From assembly GCA_940671915.1 (NCBI GenBank), contig CALNVZ010003433.1, positions 35,231,724 to 35,295,723 of the forward strand: a DNA stretch of 64,000 bases, written 5' to 3'. The translations under genes and the position numbers were made by a program. Origin of the DNA: Paracentrotus lividus (Eukaryota; Echinodermata; Echinoidea; Camarodonta; Echinidae). How positions within the stretch are numbered: the first letter of the stretch is position 1; every line of letters starts with the position of its first letter. Below, in pieces: positions 1 through 12,099 of this stretch. The notes beneath the pieces were generated by a model. It saw only the letters and a program-made list of their open reading frames with translations, made no database searches and was not told the origin of the DNA.

Positions 1-275
1 ATCTCTTCTAGGTCATGATAATAGTCTTGAGAACTTGAAATGCCTCGTCTCAGCCATTGCAATCAGTCAACTGCAACGAGTAGCGAGGGAAAGTTTGAGA
101 GTCACACGAGAAAGAGGCCACCATTATTATAATAATTATTTGTCAAAAGTTTCCATTTTTACCTCTCAACCTAATTCAGGTGGCATGTCGACAAAAAATT
201 TTTTTTTTAATCCTTTTTCCCAGAATAGTAAAGTACGTGTAAATATAATTCTCACGAGCATGAAAATAGAAATCA
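1..275. other. Unassigned AT-rich sequence
   Basis: No recognisable gene or repeat boundary. A 93-residue open frame crosses from here into the palindromic MITE that follows, and its last residues are translated from that element, so it is not a credible gene. Confidence 0.4.
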
Positions 276-413
276 GGGGGCATTTCATCAAAGGTCTTGT
301 CGGACATTTCATCTGACAAATTTGCTTTCAGCCAATCAGATGCAAGCATTTCAGTAGCTTATAACAGTTTGTCGGATAAAACGTCTGACAAGTCCTTTCA
401 TGAAACGCTCCCC
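276..413. mobile_element. Palindromic MITE, family A, copy 1
   Basis: The sequence begins GGGGGCATTTCATCAAAGG and ends with the diverged complement CCTTTCATGAAACGCTCCCC. The TTGTCGGACATTTCATC-type block near the left end is mirrored by GATAAAACGTCTGACAAG near the right end, so the ~138 bp folds into one hairpin. A second copy lies at 8,582-8,720 with the same centre (GATGCAAGCATTTCAGTAGC). Two dispersed copies with shared inverted ends and no coding capacity fit a non-autonomous DNA transposon (MITE). The superfamily is not evident and no clear target duplication is seen. This copy is more mutated than the second. Confidence 0.75.
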
Positions 414-1064
414 AGTCCTCCATCATTATCCACAAGGGATTCTTAGCATCGGCAGGTATTAAAAAGCAACATTTGCTCAATAAAGATCAAGGCTGGCGTT
501 ACAAAAAATTAATCCAATATCCTCAACGACTGAATCAATAAAATAATGTGCACATGAAAGAGTGAAGGTCTTATTTGAATAATATATTTGGAAAATTGTA
601 TATTGAACGCATAACGTCCTGCACTCGGCAGGCGGTATCAATTGCCAAAAAACGTCTCAGGTTTGTGCATAGCCAACGTCCGAAGAGACTCGGGATTTCG
701 TAATCTTTCGTCAAAACTAGGCTTTCTTGGATATTCCTCTCCCTCTCTCTTTTCTTCAATCTCCAAGATGTTGGTGGTGGATTTTGGGAGGGAGGATCGA
801 GAGAGGGGTTGGAGGATTGAGCTTAAGTGACTCTTTCAGCAGTCACATCCCGGTGGGACGGGGTACATTGTCACAATCGTGGTAATTGGATGGAATGGAC
901 GAGGATTTATGTGCCCATTATTACATTCAACACGCGGTAATTAATTTGTCTCAGGATAGAGGAATGTATAGATGCAGTCCGTCAAAGAGAGAGCTTGTGT
1001 GTGTTACCTGCGTGCTCTCCCAGAACGCTATTACAGACAGGAAACATGCATACACTTAAAGGTA
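414..1064. other. Intergenic or intronic sequence
   Basis: Two overlapping 62-residue frames on opposite strands around 571-830 have no recognisable domain. Nothing here supports a gene. Confidence 0.35.
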
Positions 1065-1183
1065 CACTCTGAAAAATATGAAGGTCAAAATGACTCCATT
1101 CTGGATCCATTGGGACAATACATTTAGCATGGCTAGAATTGACCCAGAATTGAGTCATTTTGACCCTTCCTTATTTAAAAGTG
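1065..1183. mobile_element. Small TA-flanked MITE, family B (CACTCT ends)
   Basis: The left end reads CACTCTGAAAAATATGAAGG, followed by TCAAAATGACTC. The right end contains GAGTCATTTTGACCCTTCC followed by TTATTTAAAAGTG, a diverged reverse complement. The ~119 bp element is bordered on both sides by TA (1,063-1,064 and 1,184-1,185), as expected for TA-targeting elements such as Tc1/mariner derivatives. The CACTCT(G/A)AAAA terminus is shared with the 546 bp element at 38,005. It has no coding capacity. Confidence 0.65.
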
Positions 1184-1185
1184 TA

Positions 1186-2814
1186 TAAGGAGCTTTAGAT
1201 ATTACCGTGAAATGGTTATCTGCGAAATATATATCATTTTATAACTTAACTGCCAAACATAGTCCTGTGAGTTTAACTCCTACCCGAGGGACTTTGTAAT
1301 AAGTACTTTTACCTTCCCAAAGAGCCGTAACAAGTTGAACTGTTTTCACTGACGAGAGGGGAGGGCGTACTAGTGCCCCTCACTTTTTTCATAAATGAGT
1401 TTTTGCGTGTTCGCCGTCCATCTCCCAATCAGCCAACTTTTCAAAATGCTCTGCGGCTACTGAGAAAGATGTACCATGTCCAAGACATGAGAAGAAAAAA
1501 AAAACCACACACACAAAAGCCATTACTAACCTATCTGCAGTATTTATTATAATAATAATAAAAACCCTGAAAATTAAATCATGTTTCATAGAAAACGTGG
1601 AATCATTGTTAACCTCACATAAAACGCTAAAAATACACTAGATCTAGCAAGCACTAAGATAATTAACCTAACAGTAGTAATTATGAGGTGGGGGAGCTGA
1701 ACACCTAATGGCGGGAATTCAGCTTTAAATTTTCAACCGATACTACCGGTATCGATTATCTGTCACGTCTGCAAGCCGATACAGGTACTTCCAGCCGCGT
1801 GTTTCTGCCTTTGCAGCCCTATCGGTTCGTCTCAAACCGGAGGCATTTAAAGGCGCACTATATGCTCATAATTCTGACATTTATGTTTCCTAAAACTTTA
1901 AGAACATTTTTTGATAGACAATTGGAATAGAGAAATCCTTCATTACACCAGCGAGACCCATTTAAAACCGACATCAGGCCGAAAAGCACGAAAAACAAGT
2001 TAATTTGTCGGTTGAATTCGGTTTAGAGGTGTGTGATTAAAATAATTTATTTGAAACTGGATTGTAATAATTATGCAACACTCTGAGTTGATTGAAATTG
2101 AATTACAGATAAAGCATACACATTTGGTTCGCACATCTTTCGATAACAATGATGAATAAAACTAAGCATATTGCCAGGTCATAAATATCCACCCCTCCCA
2201 CACCCCTTGAATTCTTTATTGCTCAAAATAACTTCCAGTGTTATCCATGAATCAAAGGAATATTCTGGTACGCTAGAGCGCAAAATAATTATGAAGCACT
2301 AAGTTAGTGAAAGTTTCATAGCGTCTAAATGTCTTCAAACAGGAGGGAAAATGCACAAAACTATTTTAGATGTAGAGGATATCATAACACAAGCAGGTTC
2401 AGCAACTACATGAACTATCAACAATAAAAGCTTTTTTAAACAGTGTGTGACCGAGTGTATAACATGTTTTTAGCAATTTTATAGTGCACCATTATATGCA
2501 ACAAAAAAAAATCATTAACTCTCATTCGCGACGGTCGATTTTATTAATGAATCAAGGTTGCAAGTTATTATTCAAATAAAATATCACAAAGGGATAGAAA
2601 GAAAGATGAAGAGAGATAAATAGATAAATATTAAGGAGGAATCACATTTTTTTTTTCTGAGTTGGACTTGAGGGGGAGGGGCAAGTAAGCCACCCCAGAC
2701 ATGCCAGATTTTGTCTGTTTTGGTATACGCGTGGATCTTATTTTTTCATTTATCGACGCAATTCTTTGCTGAGATTTGGGACGTGTACACAGCAGCTCAA
2801 TAGTCACGTAGATC
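1186..2814. other. AT-rich non-coding stretch
   Basis: No gene is recognisable. A 66-residue minus-strand frame at 1,389-1,589 is largely runs of I and F from AT-rich DNA. A somewhat GC-richer patch lies at about 1,740-1,850. Confidence 0.35.
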
Positions 2815-2880
2815 AGGAATGGAACCGAGTTTCCTGTAACCAACAGGGATTAAAGGAGCTAACGACCTCTAAGCTACCCA
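2815..2880 (-). repeat. tRNA-like (SINE head-like) sequence, weak
   Basis: Read on the minus strand, TAGCTTAGAGG resembles a Pol III A box. It is followed about 45 bases later by CGGTTCCATTCC, one mismatch from a B box (GGTTCGANTCC). The spacing fits a tRNA-derived promoter. No cloverleaf with paired acceptor ends can be drawn, so it is not a functional tRNA. A degenerate SINE head is the likeliest reading, but chance is possible. Confidence 0.3.
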
Positions 2881-4200
2881 ATAATAAGAAAGATGAACAA
2901 GAATATAACCTGCAACGGCCATGGATACAACAACCTTGCTCTTTAAATCTATATTTCAGCTCATTTCAACACGGTTATGATAATCTTTAAAGGTTATAAT
3001 GGATCTTTACAAACACCAAAAAGGGGATAAGGAAAGTTATTGAAAACAGTGATCAATAACTGAACGTCATAGTATTGTTTCAAAACAAATTTATACAGTC
3101 ATCTATACACGAATATGTGAAGGCAACAATTTTTATAGTGTATAATGATGGCCCACTAATGCATGGTAATTGCCTTAAAAGTTACTGCTATAATGCGATA
3201 GCATATACTTCATATTGTTTTAAAATAACAACAACAACAACGATAGCTCGTTTAATCATACATTTCATAAATCTGAATAGATTCATGGAAACCAGTTGTC
3301 TATCAATCACTGATATCTTCAATTGCGGTCATTTGGATAGGATTTAAAGCCATGCATACTACCCTCATATTCCTATATCTTCAAAATTTTGAAAAATATG
3401 TATATAGTTTCATTCGCACACAATGTCAGAACAACGACTAAAATATCATCAGCACTAAATCCCCTCTCTTTCATGTTCTTCCTACTAAATTTCATCGCAA
3501 ACATTTTACTTCACATCAACAGAGCTACCTATGCAGATACATCTCAATGACACTCTCGATGTACCCTGAGTTCTGTGTATGTTCATTAATGTAATGGAAA
3601 ATGTATACCAGTACACTTATCAAACCGCTGGATAGGACTTCGCAATAATGGTGTAAAGGGAGCGAAATGTGTATTCCCAATCGTTCTTAGTTAAACCATG
3701 CAGAAGAGATCATGCCAAGTAAAGAAGATGAAACTAAAAAGGAAATCTCTTTCTCATCTATTCTTTCTTTTGAATGTGGATTAGATAGAATTAAATTGTC
3801 TTGGGATGTTAGGGAAAGGACTGGGGATGAATAATGAGATGCATGCAATTATTGATATGCACTTTGCATTTGCATATGTTCATGTATGTACAATTTCAAT
3901 ATAAATCTACTATAATAAAGATGTACTCTATGTGAATTAAAAGAACACATGTAACCGTATCAAGTGGAATAAATTATTGACGTAACTACTTTTAGTTCAA
4001 TAGTGCTTTTATGCAGTCTCCGTTTTAGGTCAACTAATTGCAAACCATAAGGAACCCCTCTTTCTCACTCTCTTATCATATCTCCTATTTCACTTATATA
4101 AACAAAAATCAACTAATACATGTAATATACATTTTTCTCTGTCCATTCGTGTCACGCCAATCTTAGTTTTAAAATGTTCAATTTTCTTTCTCAATTTTAA
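2881..4200. other. AT-rich non-coding stretch
   Basis: Open frames of 70-90 residues here show no domain, signal peptide or compositional sign of coding. No repeat structure was identified. Confidence 0.35.
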
Positions 4201-4203
4201 GTT

Positions 4204-4209
4204 CTCCTT

Positions 4210-4242
<33 letters not shown>

Positions 4243-4605
4243 CCGCGATCCCTTTTGATAATCCTTCGTACTATATTTGTAGATGTCTCTTCGTTTCTTT
4301 CCCCTCTTTTTCTACCTCACTCTACATACCTCGCTGGTATGATTTTGCTCCTCTTTCTCTCCCTCTCTCCCTTTTTGTCTCCCATCTCCCTCTCTATCTT
4401 CCTCTTTATTTTGATGTCTCTTTTACTAGCCCTTACATCCCAGCTACAGACTATTTGTCTGTTCTTCACCGTGTCTTCCTCCTTCATCTTCCTCACCAGT
4501 CCTGCACCTCTCTCGTTATCTCACTCACCCCCTCTCTCCATCTCCTTTCCTCTTTTCATCTTTGTCTGTCTCTCCCAGCTCTTAACATCACGACCCGAGA
4601 CACGG
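4204..4605. repeat. Pyrimidine-rich tract with (TC)n
   Basis: A run of C is followed by (TC)n at 4,221-4,242 and then about 350 bp strongly biased to C and T on the plus strand. The S/L/F-rich plus-strand frames and E/R-rich minus-strand frames here are translations of this bias, not genes. Confidence 0.7.
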
Positions 4606-4673
4606 AGAAAGTAATCGCCGCCCATTGGACTGCTAAGTGCAGTGTTTACATAGGGGATCATCATGCCCCCACT

Positions 4674-4740
4674 GTAATCAAAGGCGTAGCCAGCTGGATG
4701 GAGAGGGGGGCACGCTCGCCCAGGGGACATAGAAATTCAG
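4674..4740. mobile_element. Possible transposon-end fragment (GGCGTAGCCAG)
   Basis: The segment AAAGGCGTAGCCAGCTGG is followed by a GGGGGG-cacgctcgCCC block. It resembles one end of a short G-rich terminal-inverted-repeat element, but no matching second end is present nearby. This is a resemblance call only. Confidence 0.2.
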
Positions 4741-4929
4741 TATAAAAGAAATTAAATGACAGCACGGTAACATATTGAAATGTATAGTGTTATAATAAGA
4801 TATAACAATGGAGCAGGGACGTAATTCACCGGCTCTTATGCTTATGATTTTGTCGTTTCCTTAAAATGCAATACTGTCTCATTATTATGTCTTGCTTATC
4901 TGTCTGTATTATATTCCCATATCTCTCTC

Positions 4930-4964
4930 TTTTTTTTTTTTTTTTTTTTTTTTTTGGGGGGGGG
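4930..4964. repeat. T run followed by G run
   Basis: A homopolymer of about 26 T is followed directly by 9 G. This may be an old poly-A tail on the minus strand or a simple repeat. Homopolymer length is unreliable in assemblies. Confidence 0.6.
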
Positions 4965-6862
4965 CAAAGGCGATGCATAGCCTATATGATTATGTTTTAA
5001 AAAAGAGCTAGTTGTATGGTAAGGAAAACTTGGTTATTATTATCTTTATTAACGTTATTATAAATTATAGAACCCCCCCCCCCCACCCCAAATCGATACT
5101 CTTTGACAATACACAACGGCAAATCGAACTGCATGTTAAAATATCGTAAATATCGATAAAAGACCATTAAAGAACAATGAAAGCGACATAAGAGCCTACA
5201 GCAATTTGGTTGTGTCACGTATAAACAAATCGACTTATTAAAAATATGATTGAAAGAGTCCATAGAAAATAAATGTATTACTATTCCTTATCCTAATCTA
5301 ATTTACATGCAAACAGGCCGGTTGTATTGTTTTGTGTTTCTTTATGCATTTACAAAACGACGAGTTTTCTGAACATTAATTATGGCCACTTAAACAGTAA
5401 TAGATCACTTCAAACGTCTTGTTGAGCCAAAGTAAACACAAAAGCAATCCATATTCTCCTCTATAATAAATGGGCCCCTAGTATGCAAACATGCATGGTT
5501 TTGTCTACTACAGAAATGAAACTGCTATATATGGGACTAAGTTGAAATGTTCCTTTCAATATTGCGCGATTCAGCTTTTCAACATGTCAGTTATTCAAGC
5601 AATAATGAGGCCGTTATAATATACAGTTGACATAATTCTAATATAGACTTTCATTTAGCAATCTATCGTCTACTTCAGACATAAACGTTCTATTTACACG
5701 GGACTAAGGAGTAGAAATAAATGTTTATTTCAATATTGATTGAACAAATATATGAATCAAAAGAAGATAATTTATGCAAATATATATATATTCAATATGT
5801 ACGCGCATTATTAACAATCAGTTTATTTGATCCCCTTTTCATCTTTATACTAAAACTCGTATTATGCATTGCTAGGTGCATTTCCTTTCTAATATGAATT
5901 GACTTATGCATAATAAGAATACATATATCCCCTTTAATATTGAACAGGCACAAACAATGACATTTTCACAAACTTTCGTCTATCGTAGATATGAACCTCC
6001 TATGCCTATACATTGGACTAGGAGACAAAATATTTCCTTTAAATAACGCAAAATTCAAAATGCGTACATTAACATTTTAAATTATACAATTGAAAAATAA
6101 GAACACCCTCTTCACTACAGTAAGAAAAGTCATGCTAATGAATAATTACTTCTATCAAATATCAACCTTTCGTCTATTACACAATGGGAATGGGAAATAA
6201 TCCCTTTTCCTGACTATTAAGATAACTTCAACGTACGAAAATTGAGACTTGTGAAGGTCAAGTCAATTTCTACAAAATATGTAACAAGCAAGGCCATTAA
6301 ACATGATTTTCGTCTACTGCAGATATGAACGTACTATATAAAAAAACAGTGATTTTCGATTCATATTAGTCGAATTTGGTGAAATTATGAATCCAAAAGT
6401 CGAAATTAGGAATCAGGTAGTCAAAATCATGAATGATACTCGAAAAGATTAAATGGATAAAGACAAATGACTTTCGTCTACTACAGATGTGAAACTACTA
6501 AGATATATGGAAATGAAATCAACATCACCATATCAGTATTCGTTCTCCTCATATTGAATGTATGTATAACTATCACGGATATTTGTTCTAGTCTGTGCTT
6601 GGGGCGGATGTTGGCCCTGTAGAGTAGGCCCTACACCCGTTCCCCCCCCCCCACCGCATCACAAAAATGTCCGCATACCTTTGTACAAACATCCTTATAC
6701 AAACTCACGGTAAATGAGGGGTGCTTTCAAACGAAATGTTAATGCTTCATTTTGACATTGACATGAGCTCTGCCAGTGTGAATGAAGTGGTGTTGTGTCG
6801 TTATGAATTAGAGATCATTATCATGAATGCTAACGGTCATGGTATGATTGATTCAATGTACA
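4965..6862. other. AT-rich non-coding stretch
   Basis: About 1.9 kb without recognisable genes. There are several short TA-rich runs (around 5,780-5,790) and a short C run with G-rich mate at 5,072-5,090. The phrase TTTCGTCTA(C/T) recurs at roughly 5,975, 6,168, 6,308 and 6,474, hinting at a very diverged tandem repeat. Confidence 0.35.
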
Positions 6863-7345
6863 ATATGATGATGATGATGATGATGATTGATGATGATGAT
6901 GATGATGATTATAATGATGAAGAAGGTTGTGGTGGTGATGGTGATGGTGGCGTTGGTGGTGGTGGTGATGATGAAGATGACGATGATGATGGTGTTGGTG
7001 CTGGTGACGTTGATGATGATGAAAATGGTGATGGGAAAGATGGTGATGATGATGGGGGATGGTATAAAGGATATGATGTGGTGGTGATGATGATGGTAAT
7101 GATGGAGATAATGATGATGTTAATGATGGTGATGATGGTGATGGCGGTGATGATGACGACTTGGTTGTTGATGATGATGATGATAATTATAATAATGGTA
7201 GTGATGACGATAATGTTGTTGATGATGGTGATGATGATAGTAACGGTAGTGATCATGATGATGGCGATGGTGTTGCTAATAGTGGCTATAATATAGATAA
7301 TGAGGATGACAATGATGGTGAAGAGGATGGTGGCGATGTACTATC
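6863..7345 (+). repeat. GAT/GGT trinucleotide minisatellite
   Basis: About 480 bp consist mostly of ATG/GAT/GGT triplets (GATGATGATGGTGATGGTGG style). Both strands stay open: plus frames give D/G/M/V-rich products of up to 191 residues, and minus frames give I/S/P/T-rich ones. The reading phase shifts within the tract between D-rich, M-rich and V-rich, which is expected of an impure microsatellite and not of a constrained acidic protein. I treat it as a repeat. A disordered acidic exon cannot be formally excluded. Confidence 0.7.
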
Positions 7346-8581
7346 GACAAAATAAAGACAAAGGTATTCATGCTTTGTTTTATAAAATGGAGGCTGAACA
7401 AAAGTACTCCTGACCTCAATAAATAGGTCTATTATATCGCTTGTCTAAGCAAGATATGAAACAACTAACAGGTCTAGTGACCTATAATTATTCATTCCAA
7501 GTCAGTGACCTCATTAAAAGCAATTCGAGCTGTTTGTCCATCGGCAAAATGGCCCAGTAATGATGTCAAATTGATCAACACAACCAAACACAAAATACAA
7601 ACATAAGAGCATAAAGAATAAGAGAAATCCGCAGCACCCTTGTTAAATCATCAAAGACATACGTCGGTACAAAACAAAAATATGTGACGGAAAGTGTATC
7701 AAAAGTTTCGCGCTCTCGAATTTCTGCGCTGCGGCATATCAAGCGATCGTGTACTGGTAGGTAACATGTCAAGCTAGCGGGCTTACCTCCGGTCCCATGT
7801 GAAACGTATTGTTATGACCTTCCCCGTGTCCCTTGCACGCTGCGGGCGAGAGAAGTGTAATTACACGCCGTGTCTGTCGGGAGCATACTCAGCCAGAGAT
7901 AGTCCATGTGACACTGGCTGCCGCCTCGATCGCTTCTGCCACTGCCTGCACTACTCCTCCCGCATGCTTTGATAATGCGTTCCCTTTTTGGAATAAAAGA
8001 TGCACTCCCGTCTCCCTCCCTCTCTCCACTAGCAGGTTCTATTTTCGATCTCGCCAGCACCTGCCCAGGGGAGGTGTGTAAAATCAATGGAGATAGATTC
8101 GCCCGCTGCCTCGGTGTGGGTGCACCCTAGAACCGGCCAGCCACACCAAGCTATAATTACATACCAACCAGACCATCAATTATTAAGTAGGTAAAGCTAT
8201 TGCAGCATTAAGGAGGGGTCAATCCGCATCACTACGCCACGAACCGAACAATGCACGCACACAAGAACTGCAGCTAAGCTCCTCCACTCGTTATAATCCA
8301 TCACATATTGATTGACTCTTGCAGTGGTGGAAGTGGGGTGCTGGTGGATGGATATGGTAGTGGACTGGTAGAGGCGGTTCTGGGACTGAATGATGAAGGA
8401 GGGATTATAGTGGTGATGTATCGTGTGATGGAACAAGCCATGAGTGAACGCTTAGAGACTAGAAGAGCTTAAACTGCCGCCATCTTTAATGATGGGGATT
8501 TAACCCCTCCCACCCCGAGGAGGGCGTGTTGGAGCAAACGAAATCCAAAGAATGGCGGGAGTGAAGCGGGGTGGTCGTCCT
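7346..8581. other. Non-coding stretch with a GC-richer patch
   Basis: The part from about 7,740 to 8,140 is clearly GC- and CpG-richer than its surroundings. Overlapping frames of 82 (plus) and 91 (minus) residues exist there, with no recognisable domain. It may be a regulatory region, an untranslated exon or a degraded repeat. Nothing decides between these. Confidence 0.35.
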
Positions 8582-8720
8582 GGGGGGCATTTCATCAAAG
8601 GACTTGTCGGACATTTTATCCGACAAGTTTGCTCTCAGCCAATTAGATGCAAGCATTTCAGTAGCTTATAACAGCTTGTCGGATAAAACGTCCGACAAGT
8701 TCTTTCATGAAATGCCCCCC
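8582..8720. mobile_element. Palindromic MITE, family A, copy 2
   Basis: The ends are GGGGGGCATTTCATCAAAGG and the near-perfect complement CTTTCATGAAATGCCCCCC. Inside, TTGTCGGACATTTTATCCGA at the left is mirrored by TCGGATAAAACGTCCGACAA at the right. The centre carries GATGCAAGCATTTCAGTAGC, as in copy 1 (276-413). The two arms match better than those of copy 1, so this is the less decayed copy. It has no coding capacity. Confidence 0.8.
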
Positions 8721-8751
8721 TGGTGGTAGTAAGTGAAGGAAAGGGGCGAAC

Positions 8752-8843
8752 TGTAGGACAACCTGGAAGAAAGAGATCGTCAATGAGATGAAGAGAGAGA
8801 GGGAGAGAGAGAGAGGGGGGTAGGAAGAGAGAGAGACAGAGAG

Positions 8844-8894
<51 letters not shown>

Positions 8895-9040
8895 AAGAGA
8901 GAAAGGGTCATGACTAAGATAATGTAAGAGAGTGGTGATGGTACGAAAATATGAAGAGGGAAAGTTGTGGACTACGAAGAACAAAATGTAGTTAAAGAGA
9001 GAGAGAGAGAGACAAGGAGGGGTATTTAGAGAGAGAGCGG
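8752..9040. repeat. (GA)n-rich tract
   Basis: Purine-rich DNA with long GAGAGA runs at about 8,789-8,908 and 8,995-9,025. The 141-residue minus-strand frame is mostly S/L repeats read from this tract and runs out through the adjacent MITE, so it is not a gene. Confidence 0.75.
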
Positions 9041-10574
9041 ATTGGATGGCACTGAAATATGAATAGGAAATGTTTTGAAACACGACATGTCAAACTGCAT
9101 GACTGGAGAGGGGAAAGGGAGATGGCACATAAACAAGGAAAAGTGCACTATTAAAGCAGGATAATAAGCAATATAAGAGGGATAGACAGACTGTCAAATA
9201 AAAAGTAGAATCAAAATAACATAAAAGAAAGAAACAAAGAGAAGATAATGCTTTTAAAAAAATAAAGAAGCGGGGAAAAAGTACAGGAAAAGTACGGTGG
9301 TTTTTTTTTTAAACATCATACTACCACTGCGTAAACAAAGTTGGGAAAAATAGGTCATTAGCGTTCAAAAAATGTAATAATGATGCTGAAGTATATAACA
9401 TTTACTAGCAACTTTTCGCAAGTTTCTAGATCGTGCGAATATGTGTTTGGTATTGATCGCCGGGGGGGGGGGGGGGGGGGGGGTGCTGAAAAGTTGATTC
9501 TGTTACTGGTCAGAGAATGCGATAGAATGCAAGTGTGACTGTCAATCATAGTGAGAATGTGTTGATATAAACAAGGCATTGATTAATATCATTGCATATA
9601 AAAACAACGGTATGGAGATTTAAATTGCATAGCGTTATTGATAAAGTAGAGGGGTATGGGAGGTAGCCTTATATCCAGACGAAATGTTTTTTTTTTCTTC
9701 AGATCTTACAATGCAGGCTTTCACTGAAACTGCATTTGGTTGCAGCCTAGAGTTAAGAGAAGTATACTGTATTTGATTGTCTTTCCATGTGTACGTAGGT
9801 GCGTAAACTAATGAGGATTTCAAAAGTCTTCAGAATAAATTCTTATTTCTAACGTCAGCCCTCAACTCACCTAAATAAATTATTATAAAAGCAATACTGG
9901 ACCCTAACCATTAACTCTTAGGCCTATTTCTGAAAAACTTCGAATTATATTAAACGGGCAACCAAGACTTTATTATTGTTCTCACATGGAAATTTATGAC
10001 ATACAATTTGTCCAGCATTAGTGATGTAAAAAGACCAAGAGGAAATTGTACTCCCCCCCCCCCCCCCCCACAAAAAAGGAAAGAAAGAAAGAAAGAAAGA
10101 AAATATAAATAGAAAGACTTTGCTATAATTATGACCATGCTCCCTATTTTGGATAGTAAACATCGTGAAAAGACCAGAAAATGCGGGAGTGGAGAGATAT
10201 AATTATGGTTATATCTATATTGATATGAAATTGATATCTATTGAACTGGGTGTAATTGGTAATTACTCTTCTAGAATACATGGAACTACCATCATTGTTT
10301 TTGTACCATTTTACGATGGGTTTCTTTTCTTGATTGGGGATCTGTAAAGATAGACTTTGCCTGAAACCATCGATTCGTACAAGACCGTGCCCAAATTAGA
10401 ATTGGCTGGGGAGATCCTGACATGACTTGTGGGAAACTCCGTTCGTAGCAGGATCTGTGACGATTCAAAAGTAATTGCTCTGTAATGAAATCAGAGATAT
10501 TGATTTTTCCTGTTTGTTCTTTGCCCTTTCCCCTCTCTCTATCCCGCTCTATCTCATGATAACTCACTATTCCT
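9041..10574. other. Non-coding stretch with homopolymers
   Basis: Contains a G run of about 22 at 9,462-9,483 and a C run at about 10,052-10,069 followed by (GAAA)n. No gene is recognisable. The P-rich and G-rich open frames are translations of the homopolymers. Confidence 0.4.
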
Positions 10575-12099
10575 TGCTGACCACAATAACTAATCATGAG
10601 ATTATATTGATGTGATCGATATGTCTTTTTTAGCGGAATTTGTTTACGTTATTCTTATAGTTTTTATGCAAATTAGGTGATGATAAGCAAAATGCGCTTT
10701 TCTTTTTTTTCTTTTAATCTTCTCTATGTATTTATGAAGAGTCGCAAATTATACATTAAGAATTATCAAACTCATAGTGAGTTCCAACGAAATGTACAAA
10801 ATTTTCTATCCCTTTGAAATGGACACTCCAAATCGAGATATAGGCCTAGGATAGGTGGTGTAACATTGAAAAAGAATACGTTTCTTGGGCCGATAATAAA
10901 TATACAGATTCCATACTCACGATAACAACAAACAACCCACAAAGTCATTATTTAAAATATATACAAATATTAACAAAGTTTTAGAGTATGTAACCCTAAT
11001 TCTATCCTCCTTCGCCTGAACTGTATGATAAGATCTTATCTGTCAGCGACCTGAAATATCGCAATGATTTTGGCGAGGTTGATGGTATTTGATTAATTTC
11101 GCTGAGACCTCGTATCGGTTACGGTGAATATCAGCAATGAGCTATCAGCTGCTAAATATCACATGGATGCCAGCGAATCACTGATTTATACTCCATCATA
11201 ATTACTTTTAAAGGGGTAGGCCTATACATATTTTGTCAATTATAAAGATACTTAGTGTATTTTATTCTTTTCATGCTTTTGGTTACTTGATTTTGTTGAA
11301 AAACTTGTAGGCCTAATATTGCCCTTTTTATCACAATTGGAAGATTTCAATAACACGTATTGTAGCATTTATAAAATAATGCACGTGATTTGTATTTGTT
11401 ACTTGTGCAGCGTTTAGAGGAACATTGCTTTTTATTAATATGAATTATAATACTATGAAAAACAATGGCTGCATAAGACTTAGCCTACCACTTTATTTGA
11501 ATTATATTTGAGTAATAATTGGAAAATCAGCTATTGATAGTAAAAGGTTATTCTTTAATGGTTATTCAGTTTTGGTGTTGTAACTAACAAATAAAATAAG
11601 TGTAACAGCTTATTAAAGTGTTTTCAGTAGGCCTTTCGTATCAGGACTTACTACCCCCCCCCCGAATAGGATTTAGGGTTAGTGTAGAGTAGAGGTAGAT
11701 ATCGGCGGGGCTATTTGTGCGAGAGGTGATTGTATGACATTGATAACTGATAGTTTCATACTGTCCTAAGAAAAGTGGACAAAAACGTCTTTGCATCGAA
11801 AAGATCTGTTCGGAGGAAATGGCGGTCGGAATGATTTGATAGTTTCTGATAGCTTGCACAAAGCAGCTGAGGACACTCTGATAATGAAGAAACGGAATTA
11901 GCATTCCATTGGCAGTGTGCTCCCTGGCCACTTGTGGTGGCTCAATATTCTTGATGAGTTCTGCTCTCAGAAAACGAATGCATAATGACTACTGCATGAC
12001 GACAACAATGATGATCCGCATTATTAATTACATCCCAATGGCTGCTATCATAACAACAATATCCTCCTCCTATACCTCTCCACGAATTGTTTGTGATAG

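Noticed and set aside
6721..7296. 191-residue acidic frame as a protein gene
   Set aside because: It reads through a GAT/GGT microsatellite with shifting phase and overlapping frames on both strands.
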